DNA from: Syntrophaceae bacterium UBA1163
GTDB lineage: Bacteria; Desulfobacterota; BSN033; UBA1163
DNA length: 21,536 bases
Direction of reading: 5' to 3'
Assembly: GCA_002311635.1 (NCBI GenBank)
Contig: DBZJ01000178.1
Location: 1 to 21,536 of the forward strand
Shown: piece after piece, positions 1-6,655 of the stretch
Layout: every line of letters begins with the position of its first letter
Numbering within the stretch: position 1 is the first letter of the stretch
Program-made: the position numbers and the translations under genes
Notes under the pieces: generated by a model
What the model saw: the letters and a program-made list of their open reading frames with translations, nothing else
The model's database searches: none
Told to the model about the DNA's origin: nothing

Positions 1-255
1 TGGGAAGCTATTGGTAAACCCTTCAAGAGAAATGAATACAGATCCGCTGCCCAGGCACTGAGCCAGGTGATAAAAAAGAAGGAAAAACGAATGAAGCCAC
101 GAAAGTTACAACGGGAAAAGACTTTAGATAGAATGACCCCGAAGCTTGAGAGGAAATCTCCCAGGATAAGACTGACCACAAACCCGAAGGGAGTTATTAA
201 GGCCCCGTGCGTAAAACGTCAATTGAGTGGACGGATTGGACGTGGAACCCTGTAA
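1..255 (+). CDS. C-terminal part of an unknown protein (partial)
   Basis: The first frame is open from base 1 to a TAA at 253-255, giving 84 residues with no start inside the window that is clearly the real one, so the gene begins upstream. The fragment is very rich in Lys and Arg (for example KKKEKRMKPRK) and shows no motif I recognise. It overlaps the GTG start of the next gene (207) by 49 bases, which would fit a tightly packed phage-like operon. It may be real coding sequence or a basic, low-complexity tail. I assign no function. Confidence 0.35.
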   Translation, partial: WEAIGKPFKRNEYRSAAQALSQVIKKKEKRMKPRKLQREKTLDRMTPKLERKSPRIRLTTNPKGVIKAPCVKRQLSGRIGRGTL

Positions 256-578
256 CTGGTTGCCTCAGTCGGTGTTCCTATTGCTATAACCTTAGACCTG
301 GGAGCCTTCTTAGTCGTTTTGGAACGGTCTATATCGAGGGCGGAAAAACGTATACGGAGACATCGAATTGGCGGAAGAGGGAAACTGGAGAACTTCATAT
401 TGCCTGTAAAGGGGAACGAATACCCTTTGGATACGATCCTACGTTCTACCCTCATAGGCTTGACGACCCTCTTAAAAGAAGAACGCCAAGCAAAATCTTT
501 GTTTGCGATTGTGGCGACCTCTGGGGAGAGTGGGTTCTCACGGAAATACGGCCAACAAGCCGAATCTTATATAATTAG
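207..578 (+). pseudogene. Truncated DUF5131 (phage Gp37/Gp68 family) protein
   Basis: A GTG start gives TSIEWTDWTWNPVTGC followed by CSYCY, the opening signature of the DUF5131 family (PF07505), with Cys residues spaced like a metal or radical-SAM-like cluster site. A second family block, GDLWGEWV, occurs near residues 105-112. Family members are usually well over 200 residues. This one ends at 123 just after GDLWGEWV, in a tail (LTEIRPTSRILYN) that does not look like the family, so the C-terminal half is missing or frameshifted. These genes are common in phages, plasmids and integrative elements. Their biochemical role is not established as far as I know. An IS1202-group element lies about 95 bp downstream, but its own target duplication shows it did not itself cut this gene. 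Confidence 0.72.
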
Positions 579-657
579 AATATTGATCCTTTAAGCCCTT
601 CCTGACAGGTTTGGTATCAAACAGCCTTGTTTTGACAGCCGTTGACCGCCCCCTTAG

Positions 658-673
658 AAGTCAATGATGGAAC
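658..673. repeat. Target site duplication, left copy (16 bp)
   Basis: AAGTCAATGATGGAAC occurs directly before the left end of the IS and is repeated exactly at 2105-2120 directly after the right end. A long duplication is characteristic of some IS1202-group (ISNCY) elements. Confidence 0.85.
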
Positions 674-2104
674 TGTAATCCCAAAATGATAATGTCCTAA
701 TTGGCCAAAATAGAAATGTTCTCTTTGAGACATGCTACAATGCCCTTTTTTTTGGAGGAGGGCATGATGGCAGAAGAGGACATGATTATGGCACGTCAGG
801 GAGAATTGAGGCGGTTGCATGTCATTGAGAAGGTTCTGGAGGGGATGGTTAAGCAGGTAGAGGCAGCGGAGATCCTGTCGCTCAGTGGGAGGCAGATTCG
901 AAGGATCGTTAAGCGGATAAGGAGTGAAGGGAGCAGAGGGATCATCCACAGATCGCGAGGGAGGCCGTCAAACCGGAGGATATCCGATAAGATGAAAGAA
1001 AGGGTCATCAACCTGTACCGGAGGCAGTACAAAGATTTTGGTCCGACCCTGGCCTCGGAGAAGCTTCTGGAGAGAAATGGGATTCGGGTCAATGATGAGA
1101 CCTTGCGGATGTGGCTGATTGGAACGGGGGACTGGAGGAAGAGCCGGAGACGTAGGAGACATCGTCAATGGAGGGAGCGGAAGCAGCATGAAGGAGAGAT
1201 GGTGCAGATGGATGGTTCTCATCACGATTGGTTTGAAGGGAGAGGGCCATGGTGTGTTTTGATGGGCATCATTGACGATGCCACCGGGAGAGTGTTTGGG
1301 GGGTTTTACGACTATGAAGGGACGATTCCTGCGATGGACAGTTTCAAGCGGTATATCCAGAAGTATGGGTTACCGTTGAGCGTTTATTTGGATCGATATA
1401 AGACGTATAAATCGACGGCGAAACCAACCATCGAGGAGGAGTTGAATGATGTGGAACCGTTAAGCGATTTTGAGAGGGCCTTAAGAGAGCTTGGGGTGGA
1501 GGTTGTGCATGCGAACTCACCGCAGGCCAAGGGTCGGATTGAGCGGCTTTTCGGGACGTTTCAAGATCGGTTGGTCAAGGAGATGCGTTTAAGAGGGATT
1601 AGGACGATCGAAGAAGCCAATGCTTTCTTAGAGGAGTATCTTCCCATTTATAACCGGAGGTTCTCTGTGAGTCCTATAGAAGGGGGCGACTTACACAGGC
1701 TCTTAGGGAGAGGGTTGGCTCTGGATGCGATTTTATGCATCAAGACAGAGAGGACGCTGCGAAATGACTTCACTGTGGCACACAACCGTAAGCTCTACCA
1801 GGTTGAGGATAAGGTCAATACTTCGAGGGTAATGGTCCAAGATCGGATAGATGGTTCTATACACATCACCCATAAAAACCGCGCCCTGAGATTTAGGGAG
1901 ATCACCGAGAGACCTCCAAGAGAAAAGAAGCCTTTGACTCTCACAAAAAGGAGCAAACCTTACACTCCCCCACCCAGTCATCCCTGGAGGAGATTCAAGT
2001 TTGGTAAACATCGTTATGAACGAGGAAGACCCATTGAATCTCAACCCTGAAAACCGGACATTCCTACTTTGGTAAGAATAGGACATTTCTAAATTGGCTT
2101 GACA
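674..2104 (+). mobile_element. Intact IS1202-group (ISNCY family) insertion sequence, about 1.43 kb
   Basis: The element is bounded by imperfect 26-bp inverted repeats (674-699 and 2079-2104, 18 of 26 positions matching). Both ends start with TGT and carry an ATGTCCTA block about 19 bases in. Each end has a second ATGTCC/ATGTTC copy about 24-25 bp further inside (716-721 on the left, 2056-2061 on the right), which looks like paired transposase-binding sites. A perfect 16-bp direct repeat flanks it. The only gene inside is a full-length DDE transposase without visible breaks, so the copy may still be active. Long target duplications are known for part of the IS1202 group. The exact subgroup needs a comparison with ISfinder. 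Confidence 0.87.
764..2050 (+). CDS. IS1202-group (ISNCY) transposase
   Basis: A DDE transposase of 428 residues from the ATG at 764, which has a GGAGG box 5 bases upstream. A longer reading from a TTG at 701 is possible but would run into the inverted-repeat region. The N-terminal HTH (about residues 30-60) includes SGRQIRRIVKRIR and is followed by a basic stretch with GRPSNRR. The rve-like core shows VQMDGSHHDWFEGRG (D150), VYLDRYKTY (D210) and GRIERLFGTFQDRL (E260), a complete DDE triad with the family-typical spacing. The C-terminus is basic and proline-rich. It cuts and joins the TGT ends of its own element. Confidence 0.93.
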   Translation: MMAEEDMIMARQGELRRLHVIEKVLEGMVKQVEAAEILSLSGRQIRRIVKRIRSEGSRGIIHRSRGRPSNRRISDKMKERVINLYRRQYKDFGPTLASEKLLERNGIRVNDETLRMWLIGTGDWRKSRRRRRHRQWRERKQHEGEMVQMDGSHHDWFEGRGPWCVLMGIIDDATGRVFGGFYDYEGTIPAMDSFKRYIQKYGLPLSVYLDRYKTYKSTAKPTIEEELNDVEPLSDFERALRELGVEVVHANSPQAKGRIERLFGTFQDRLVKEMRLRGIRTIEEANAFLEEYLPIYNRRFSVSPIEGGDLHRLLGRGLALDAILCIKTERTLRNDFTVAHNRKLYQVEDKVNTSRVMVQDRIDGSIHITHKNRALRFREITERPPREKKPLTLTKRSKPYTPPPSHPWRRFKFGKHRYERGRPIESQP

Positions 2105-2120
2105 AAGTCAATGATGGAAC
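2105..2120. repeat. Target site duplication, right copy (16 bp)
   Basis: Exact repeat of 658-673. Base 2121 happens to equal base 674, so the duplication can be counted as 16 or 17 bp. The TGT terminus favours 16. Confidence 0.85.
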
Positions 2121-2124
2121 TTGA

Positions 2125-2256
2125 CAAACAAACCAAGACTTATTAGATTACAGGTCCCTTCAGCACGACCGGGTTGCTTTACTGGCCATTGCTTTGAAGG
2201 AATACTTGGGGAAGAAAAAGAAAGGAAAAAGAAGGCAAGATGGAGGGCTATGTTAA
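2125..2256 (+). pseudogene. Possible C-terminal remnant of an unknown ORF
   Basis: The frame is open from 2125 (just after a TGA) to a TAA at 2254-2256 and reads about 43 residues, including HDRVALLAIALKEYLGKKKK. The helix-like middle and basic tail look protein-like, but there is no start codon. It overlaps the start of the next gene by 17 bases, the arrangement expected of a translationally coupled upstream gene. It could be the tail of a gene lost by earlier rearrangement, or chance. I recognise no family. Confidence 0.22.
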
Positions 2257-2533
2257 GGTCTACCGTGGAATGATCGGAGGTGAACAAGGAAATCGACTTC
2301 TTGTAACCACCGATGAATCTATTGCGAGGTCACATAGCAAGAACGTGATAGAAGGATGGGTCGAACGATCTAAGTTAAGGAGCGGCCCGGAAGAAAAAGC
2401 CTTCTATAATGGGAAAGTTCCTTCGCATAAAGTTGGTGATATTGAAGCGTGGGTTGATAAGAAAGACCTTCTTACTTCTGATGAGTATGAAGTAAAAAAA
2501 AATACCTCAAAGGAACTGGAAGGGGGTAAATAA
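2240..2533 (+). CDS. Hypothetical protein, 97 aa
   Basis: ATG at 2240 follows a purine-rich AGAAGGCAAG leader. The protein opens with VKVYRGM and then LLVTTDESIARSHSKN. A YRG block followed by a TTD/S plus Ala-Arg block faintly resembles small phage ADP-ribosyltransferase-like folds, but this is a resemblance only and no catalytic Glu motif can be fixed. The C-terminus is charged. Only 3 bases separate its stop from the ATG of the serine recombinase, so the two genes are very likely co-transcribed and coupled. Function unknown. Confidence 0.55.
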   Translation: MEGYVKVYRGMIGGEQGNRLLVTTDESIARSHSKNVIEGWVERSKLRSGPEEKAFYNGKVPSHKVGDIEAWVDKKDLLTSDEYEVKKNTSKELEGGK

Positions 2534-2536
2534 GAA

Positions 2537-3151
2537 ATGAAATCTGACAAGGTAGGGCTTTATGGCAGGGTTTCCACCACGGACAAAGGGCAAGACCCCG
2601 AACTTCAGTTGAGGGATTTAAGGGCATACGCAGAGGCCCGACGGTGGAAAGTCTTTGGCGAGCATGTTGACAAGGGGGAGAGTGGGGCCAAAGACAGGCG
2701 ACCTGAGCTTGGTCGGCTCATGGAAGACGCAAGGAAAAGACGGATTGACGGGATACTGGTCTGGAAGCTGGATCGCTTCGGGCGTTCTCTAAAGTCATTG
2801 GTTACTACCCTTGAAGAGTTGAGAGCTTTAGGTATCCAGTTTGTCAGTTACACGGAGAACCTTGACTTCAGCATACCTGCGGGGAGGGCGATGGCTAACC
2901 TCATCGGGGTATTTGCAGAGTTTGAAAGGGATTTGATCAGGGAAAGGGTCAGGGCGGGCATTCAGAACGCTAAGAATAAAGGGATACGGGTGGGTAGGCG
3001 TCCATTAATTGATAAAAGACTTTTAGGGACAGTAAGGAATATGAAAGATAAGGGAATGTCCATCAGGGGTATTTCAAAGGAACTGGGACTATCGAGAGCA
3101 GTTGTGCATAGGGCAACAAGATCAGCGGGTATCAACCAGCCCCAAATGTAG
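2537..3151 (+). CDS. Serine recombinase (resolvase/invertase family), 204 aa
   Basis: A small serine recombinase. The catalytic domain begins with GLYGRVSTTDKGQDPELQ (nucleophile Ser13, Arg11), continues with VWKLDRFGRSLKSL (Arg80 and Arg83) and ends in FAEFERDLIRERV, the E-helix that leads into the DNA-binding region. A C-terminal Hin-like HTH lies at about residues 160-200 (MSIRGISKELGLSRAVVHRA). Length and layout match resolvase/invertase proteins of about 190-210 residues and not the large phage integrases. It likely recombines a res or inversion site of the element that carried it. An imperfect inverted repeat just downstream (3153-3251) is a candidate but unproven site. It is coupled to the 97-aa gene upstream. 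Confidence 0.93.
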   Translation: MKSDKVGLYGRVSTTDKGQDPELQLRDLRAYAEARRWKVFGEHVDKGESGAKDRRPELGRLMEDARKRRIDGILVWKLDRFGRSLKSLVTTLEELRALGIQFVSYTENLDFSIPAGRAMANLIGVFAEFERDLIRERVRAGIQNAKNKGIRVGRRPLIDKRLLGTVRNMKDKGMSIRGISKELGLSRAVVHRATRSAGINQPQM

Positions 3152-3152
3152 T

Positions 3153-3251
3153 TGTCTCAAAAACCCCCATTATATTAGCAAGAATTCCTCAATAAAATTA
3201 AGAGGCAAATTTCTCAATTTAAGTGTCTCACAAAGAGTTGGTTTTGGGACA
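3153..3251. repeat. Inverted repeat downstream of the recombinase gene
   Basis: TGTCTCAAAAACC at 3153-3165 is matched by the reverse complement of GGTTTTGGGACA at 3240-3251, with one mismatch and one extra base. A further TGTCTC occurs at about 3222-3227. The AT-rich 75 bp between the arms hold no gene. It could be a recombination site for the serine recombinase or just the borders of a small lost element. Confidence 0.35.
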
Positions 3252-3267
3252 TCAAGGAGGTAACCTG

Positions 3268-3672
3268 ATGAATAGAGGTGAATGGGAGGAGACTTTAAGG
3301 AAAGCCTCCAAAGAACTGTGTAAAGCCCTTAATAGCTTTGGCTCTAAAGAAACTTTAAGATTGTTGGTAGAATTTTCAAAAGACGACCTGATCGTTAATG
3401 AACTGCTAACGAAGTATCCTTTCATTGTGGCCATAGGAGATTTCCTTATTGGGAAACCCACTGTTCAAGTTGACCCAAAAACATTTCAAACCTTAGTGGG
3501 TGCCAATCCTGATATTTGGATTAACAGTGAAAAGAATAATCCAGAGAAAGAGCACAAAATTTGTGAGAAAACTCCCCGAAGACCCAAAAGAACCAGAAAT
3601 CGAAAACGGAATCTAACTTCAACTAAACGCCATCAACTGCAACATAAAACACCTGAGCCCTCAATTCTTTAA
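3268..3672 (+). CDS. Hypothetical protein, 134 aa, with basic C-terminal tail
   Basis: The start at 3268 is chosen because AAGGAGG lies at the right distance upstream. A longer frame begins at 3223 but has no ribosome binding site. The first 90 residues look like a compact helical domain (EWEETLRKASKELCKALNSF, LLTKYPFIVAIGDFLIGKPT). The last 40 are rich in Lys, Arg, Asn and Thr and look disordered, suggesting a nucleic-acid-contacting tail or out-of-frame readthrough into foreign DNA. The end overlaps the remnant of a second IS1202-group element, so the original C-terminus may have been replaced. I do not recognise the family. Confidence 0.5.
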   Translation: MNRGEWEETLRKASKELCKALNSFGSKETLRLLVEFSKDDLIVNELLTKYPFIVAIGDFLIGKPTVQVDPKTFQTLVGANPDIWINSEKNNPEKEHKICEKTPRRPKRTRNRKRNLTSTKRHQLQHKTPEPSIL

Positions 3673-3840
3673 TGGCTTTTGAGCATCCCTTTGGCTGGAT
3701 AAAAAATTGACGAATTGTCGTTTTCCTGTCCTTTCTTGTAGGTCTTCCCATATATGCCCTACCTCCACCATCTTCATGAGATGCCACCTCTGTAAGTGCC
3801 TCTGACTCATCAGTATCTTTTCCCCTTCCATAGGGGACAT
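3663..3840 (-). pseudogene. N-terminal fragment of a second ISNCY (IS1202-group) transposase
   Basis: On the minus strand an ATG at 3840 reads MSPMEGEKILMSQRHLQRWH then LMKMVEVGHI, which I recognise as the start of a common ISNCY-family transposase (MSQRxLQRWHLMKMVEVG). After VEVGHI the family sequence stops and unrelated codons run to a TGA at 3661-3663, giving 59 residues in place of more than 400. In another minus-strand frame (3751-3623) a 42-residue ORF beginning MGRPTRKDRK covers the junction, so where the transposon ends and foreign DNA begins is unclear. It is not functional. Confidence 0.7.
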
Positions 3841-3884
3841 TTTAGCTTGGCAGTTACAGGGGACACTTTCCCTTTGCTAACACA
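3750..3884 (-). mobile_element. End fragment of a diverged IS1202-group element
   Basis: Read on the minus strand from about 3884, the sequence starts TGT, has AGTGTCCCCT about 19 bases in, and a second AATGTCCCCT about 26 bases further. This is the same layout as the two ends of the intact element at 674-2104. The transposase start follows directly. The inner boundary near 3750 is approximate. The element is a terminal relic from a different member of the same family. Confidence 0.62.
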
Positions 3885-3899
3885 ACACCAAAATTTTTC

Positions 3900-3928
3900 T
3901 TGACAGAGGTTTCCTATTATGATACTAC
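3900..3928 (+). promoter_or_regulatory. Candidate promoter of the XRE-cupin regulator gene
   Basis: A perfect TTGACA at 3900-3905 is followed by an AT-rich stretch with possible -10 boxes, GATACT (3921-3926, 15-bp spacer) or TACTAC (3923-3928, 17-bp spacer). The -35 box lies 15 bp outside the IS relic end at 3884. Start-site choice for transcription is uncertain. Confidence 0.4.
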
Positions 3929-3960
3929 TTAACAGGAAGCTGGAGTTCCGTAAATAACGA

Positions 3961-4527
3961 ATGGACGAAAAACAGATTGTCAAGAATATTAAAGCCCTCC
4001 GCAAAAGCAAAAAAATGTCCCTTGCTCAGTTGGCAAAACTTTGCAATTTAACAAAGGGATATGTTTCTAAAATTGAAAATTCTCATAAAGCGCCCCCTTT
4101 CTCAACATTAGCTAAGATTGCAAGTGCCCTTGATACGGACGTTACCATTTTAATTGCTGACGAATCCGAACTGCCAACCAACCTACCGCTGTGCATTGTA
4201 AGGAAAAGTGAAAAAAAGAAGGTCATAACCCAAGGAACACTTTATGGGTATCAGTATGAGGCGTTGGCCCATAAAAAGGCCGGAAAGAATATGGAGCCCT
4301 ATGTCATAATGCCAGCATTTGATGAAGCGGGCGTTTTTTCTCATGAGGGGGAAGAATTCATGTATGTCATTGAAGGAACGCATGAATTTATGTACGATGG
4401 CAAAAAATACATATTAGAGGAAGGGGACAGCATTTATTTTGACTCCATAATCCCTCACAGTGGTAGAAGTGTAGGGGGAAAAAGAGCTAAGATTCTATCA
4501 ATTATGTATTCTTATAAGCGAAAATAA
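3961..4527 (+). CDS. XRE-family transcriptional regulator with C-terminal cupin sensor domain
   Basis: 188 residues. Residues 5-60 form an XRE/Cro HTH (IKALRKSKKMSLAQLAKLC, then TKGYVSKIEN, then PFSTLAKIASALD). Residues about 115-185 form a cupin_2 barrel with HEGEEFMYVIEG and LEEGDSIYFDSIIPHSGR, keeping the Glu and His residues that line the pocket of this fold. Such two-domain proteins typically bind a small ligand in the cupin and regulate the adjacent gene. Here that is the PaaK-type ligase 95 bp downstream on the same strand. The start has only a weak GGAG about 15 bases upstream. A palindrome in the downstream gap (4558-4569) is a candidate operator. The ligand is not predictable, but an aryl or acyl-CoA is a reasonable guess from context. 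Confidence 0.9.
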   Translation: MDEKQIVKNIKALRKSKKMSLAQLAKLCNLTKGYVSKIENSHKAPPFSTLAKIASALDTDVTILIADESELPTNLPLCIVRKSEKKKVITQGTLYGYQYEALAHKKAGKNMEPYVIMPAFDEAGVFSHEGEEFMYVIEGTHEFMYDGKKYILEEGDSIYFDSIIPHSGRSVGGKRAKILSIMYSYKRK

Positions 4528-4547
4528 TGCTTTTTGGTTTTTGGGTT

Positions 4548-4569
4548 TCCAATTTGGATACTTGAGTAT
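4548..4569. promoter_or_regulatory. Adjacent palindromes, possible operator before the PaaK-type gene
   Basis: TCCAA-T-TTGGA (4548-4558) directly abuts ATACT-TG-AGTAT (4558-4569). Both have perfect 5-bp arms. The site lies between the regulator gene and the CoA ligase. GATACT also occurs at 3921-3926 in front of the regulator gene, so the half-site may be shared. Assignment to the XRE regulator is inference. Confidence 0.35.
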
Positions 4570-4622
4570 TTGAACAACATTTTGGAATGTAAAAAGATTT
4601 CCTTTCCGGGGGTAGAATCAAA

Positions 4623-5954
4623 ATGAATAGGGACAAGAGGTATCATAATGAAGCCGTCGAAACCATGCAGCCCGAAGATTTACAAAGGATGCAGGAAGAT
4701 AAATTAGGGAAGCAAATGGAGTATGTTTATAAAAGATCGAAGTTCTATCAACGAAAGTTCAAGGAAGTAGGATTGGTTCCTCAAGACATCCGGTCCATCC
4801 AAGACCTAGAGAAAATTGCCTTTACCACCAAAGATGAATTAAGGGAGAGCCAAGAAAAGGATCCTCCCCTCGGGTCTCATGCTGCTGTGGACATGGACAA
4901 GGTTATTCGGATCCATTCCTCCTCAGGGACAACAGGCAATCCGAGCTTTATTGGGATTACTCACCATGATCATAAGGGATGGACTCAAATCACCGAACGG
5001 TCGATTTATACCTGGGGAATTCGCCCTAAGGATGTGATTATACATGCTGTCGGTCTCACCCTTTTTGTTGGAGGTCTTCCTGTGAAGGATGCCATAGAGC
5101 ATCTGGGAGCCACCTTTGTCCCCATTGGAACAGGAGCATCGGAAAGGGTCATCTTTACAACACGACTCCTCCGGGCAAACGTACTCCACTGCACACCCTC
5201 TTATGCGATCTATTTTTTAGATTACCTAAGAAAGAAGAATATGGACCCGAGAGAGCTGGGGATTCGGAAGATCATTTGTGGAGCTGAGCAGGGAGGTGGA
5301 ATCCCCTCCATCAGAAAAATGATTCAAGAGGGTTATGACTGCATCGTCACTGAAGGGATGGGGAACTCGGATGCGGCGCCGATTATTTTTGGGGAGTGTT
5401 TAGAACAGGCAGGAATGCATTTCTGTGGACAGGAATTTATTTTATGCGAAGTGATAGATCCAAAAACAGGAAAAGTATTAGAGATGAAAGAAGGACTCAA
5501 GGGAGAATTGGTTTACACCCACATTGATCGGGAGTGCTGCCCCATGATACGGTTTCGGTCCAGAGATCATGTGGAGGTATGGACTGACCGATGCGCATGT
5601 GGCCGAACCAGTTTCCGGATTCGCTGTTTAGGACGGACAGATGATATGTTGACCGTACTGGGGGTAAATGTATTTCCCGCAGCGATTCGAGATGTCGTTG
5701 GCTCATTAAGACCTAAGACAACCGGAGAGATCCAGGTCGTCCTCGATAAACCAGGACCTGCGGTAACCCCACCCGTTAAGATTGCGGTGGAATACAGTAA
5801 GGAAGCCACCGACCTTGAAAACCTAAAGAAAAAAATCGAGACACTACTGAATTCGAAACTGAATTTCAGGGCTGCCGTAAATCTCGTGCCGGAAGGTTCT
5901 CTGCCTCGGGTTGAGATGAAGGCCCAGTTAGTCAAGAAGCTTTGGGAAGCTTAG
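4623..5954 (+). CDS. Phenylacetate-CoA ligase (PaaK) family protein
   Basis: 443 residues, the usual PaaK length. It would form an acyl- or aryl-CoA from a carboxylate, ATP and CoA through an acyl-adenylate in the cytoplasm. The N-terminal block FTTKDELR (67-74) is followed by the P-loop HSSSGTTGNPSFIGIT (98-113), a structural CACGR block that leads into LGRTDDML, the family hinge, and a C-terminal AMP_binding_C_2-like domain. Canonical PaaK works on phenylacetate, but homologues in anaerobes act on benzoate-like and other aromatic acids, so the substrate is open. The start has a GGGGG-type box 10 bases upstream. The XRE-cupin regulator sits upstream, and a decayed flavoprotein gene follows about 90 bp downstream. 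Confidence 0.9.
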   Translation: MNRDKRYHNEAVETMQPEDLQRMQEDKLGKQMEYVYKRSKFYQRKFKEVGLVPQDIRSIQDLEKIAFTTKDELRESQEKDPPLGSHAAVDMDKVIRIHSSSGTTGNPSFIGITHHDHKGWTQITERSIYTWGIRPKDVIIHAVGLTLFVGGLPVKDAIEHLGATFVPIGTGASERVIFTTRLLRANVLHCTPSYAIYFLDYLRKKNMDPRELGIRKIICGAEQGGGIPSIRKMIQEGYDCIVTEGMGNSDAAPIIFGECLEQAGMHFCGQEFILCEVIDPKTGKVLEMKEGLKGELVYTHIDRECCPMIRFRSRDHVEVWTDRCACGRTSFRIRCLGRTDDMLTVLGVNVFPAAIRDVVGSLRPKTTGEIQVVLDKPGPAVTPPVKIAVEYSKEATDLENLKKKIETLLNSKLNFRAAVNLVPEGSLPRVEMKAQLVKKLWEA

Positions 5955-6046
5955 TAAGTGTCCATAGGCAATCATTTATTTAAATGGAGGTTGGTTAGTG
6001 AACAGAATTTCATAACAGAACTCAATTTGATGAAAGGGGGATTATT

Positions 6047-6290
6047 ATGGAAGCGGGTTACAAGTATGATGCAATTTTTTTTGGTGGCGGCTCATCGGGA
6101 AGGTTCGGCGGAACGTTTTTAAAGATGCTTGGGGGAAAGAGAAGATAATTGATAAGAATACCGTCGAGGTCAGCGGTAAAATTTATAAGGGAAGAACGTG
6201 GTGATAGCGGCGGGGAGATCGGGATAGGAAAAGCTGGCATATTTGCTGCTTTCAATACCGAAGTTACAGTCTTGGAAAAATTTAATATTA
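6047..6290 (+). pseudogene. Decayed FAD/NAD(P)-dependent disulfide-oxidoreductase-like gene
   Basis: From an ATG at 6047 with AAAGGGGG upstream the sequence reads YKYDAIFFGGGSSGRFGGTF, an N-terminal FAD-binding Rossmann motif (GGGSSG). A frame change after about 32 codons gives KIIDKNTVEVSGKIYKGRTW and a TGA. A further frame gives GGEIGIGKAGIFAAFNTEVT then VLEK, matching the second (NAD(P)H-binding) Rossmann motif of dihydrolipoamide-dehydrogenase-like enzymes. The two motifs are normally about 150 or more residues apart. Here they lie within some 60 codons, so there are large internal deletions as well as frameshifts. The C-terminal half is gone and an IS3-family end begins at about 6291. 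Probably once co-transcribed with the ligase upstream. Confidence 0.68.
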
Positions 6291-6364
6291 TAATACTCCC
6301 CAAAAACTGGACAGGGGTAGAAGGTGCATGTTAGCCTGCCATAACCGAACAGAGGTATGGCACG

Positions 6365-6655
6365 ATGCACAGCATGCGAAGAGGACACGATGCAACTCTC
6401 AAGGCCAAGGTTGCCCTAGAAGCCGTGAAAGGGGAAAAGACCATTGCTCAGCTTTCCAGTAAATTTGGTGTTCACAGGAGTCAGGTCAGCCAATGGCGAA
6501 AGCAACTTCTTGAAGAGCTTCCCCATCTCTTTTCGGACCATCGGAGGAAGAAGGATGAGGACCTGGAAGAGCTTCTTCCGGAGCTTTATCAGCAGATTGG
6601 ACAGCTCAAGGTGGAGCTGGAGTGGTTGAAAAAAAAATCTCAGACTCTCCGTTGA
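6365..6655 (+). CDS. IS3-family OrfA (HTH protein), 96 aa
   Basis: The HTH_Tnp_1 domain is seen in ATLKAKVALEAVKGEKTIAQ then LSSKFGVHRSQVSQWRKQ, followed by a leucine-zipper-like helix (LEELLPELYQQIGQLKVELE). Length is normal for OrfA. The gene ends in a run of nine A (6629-6637). A -1 shift there would join it to OrfB in the way IS3 elements make the OrfAB transposase. OrfA is intact, but with OrfB broken the element cannot move on its own. Confidence 0.85.
   Translation: MHSMRRGHDATLKAKVALEAVKGEKTIAQLSSKFGVHRSQVSQWRKQLLEELPHLFSDHRRKKDEDLEELLPELYQQIGQLKVELEWLKKKSQTLR

Noticed and set aside
319..594. A 91-codon frame overlapping the DUF5131 fragment
   Set aside because: It has no motif or ribosome binding site, while the overlapping frame carries the recognisable family signature.
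701..763. Upstream TTG start for the IS1202-group transposase
   Set aside because: The ATG at 764 has a proper GGAGG box, while the added residues overlap the transposase-binding repeats of the element end.
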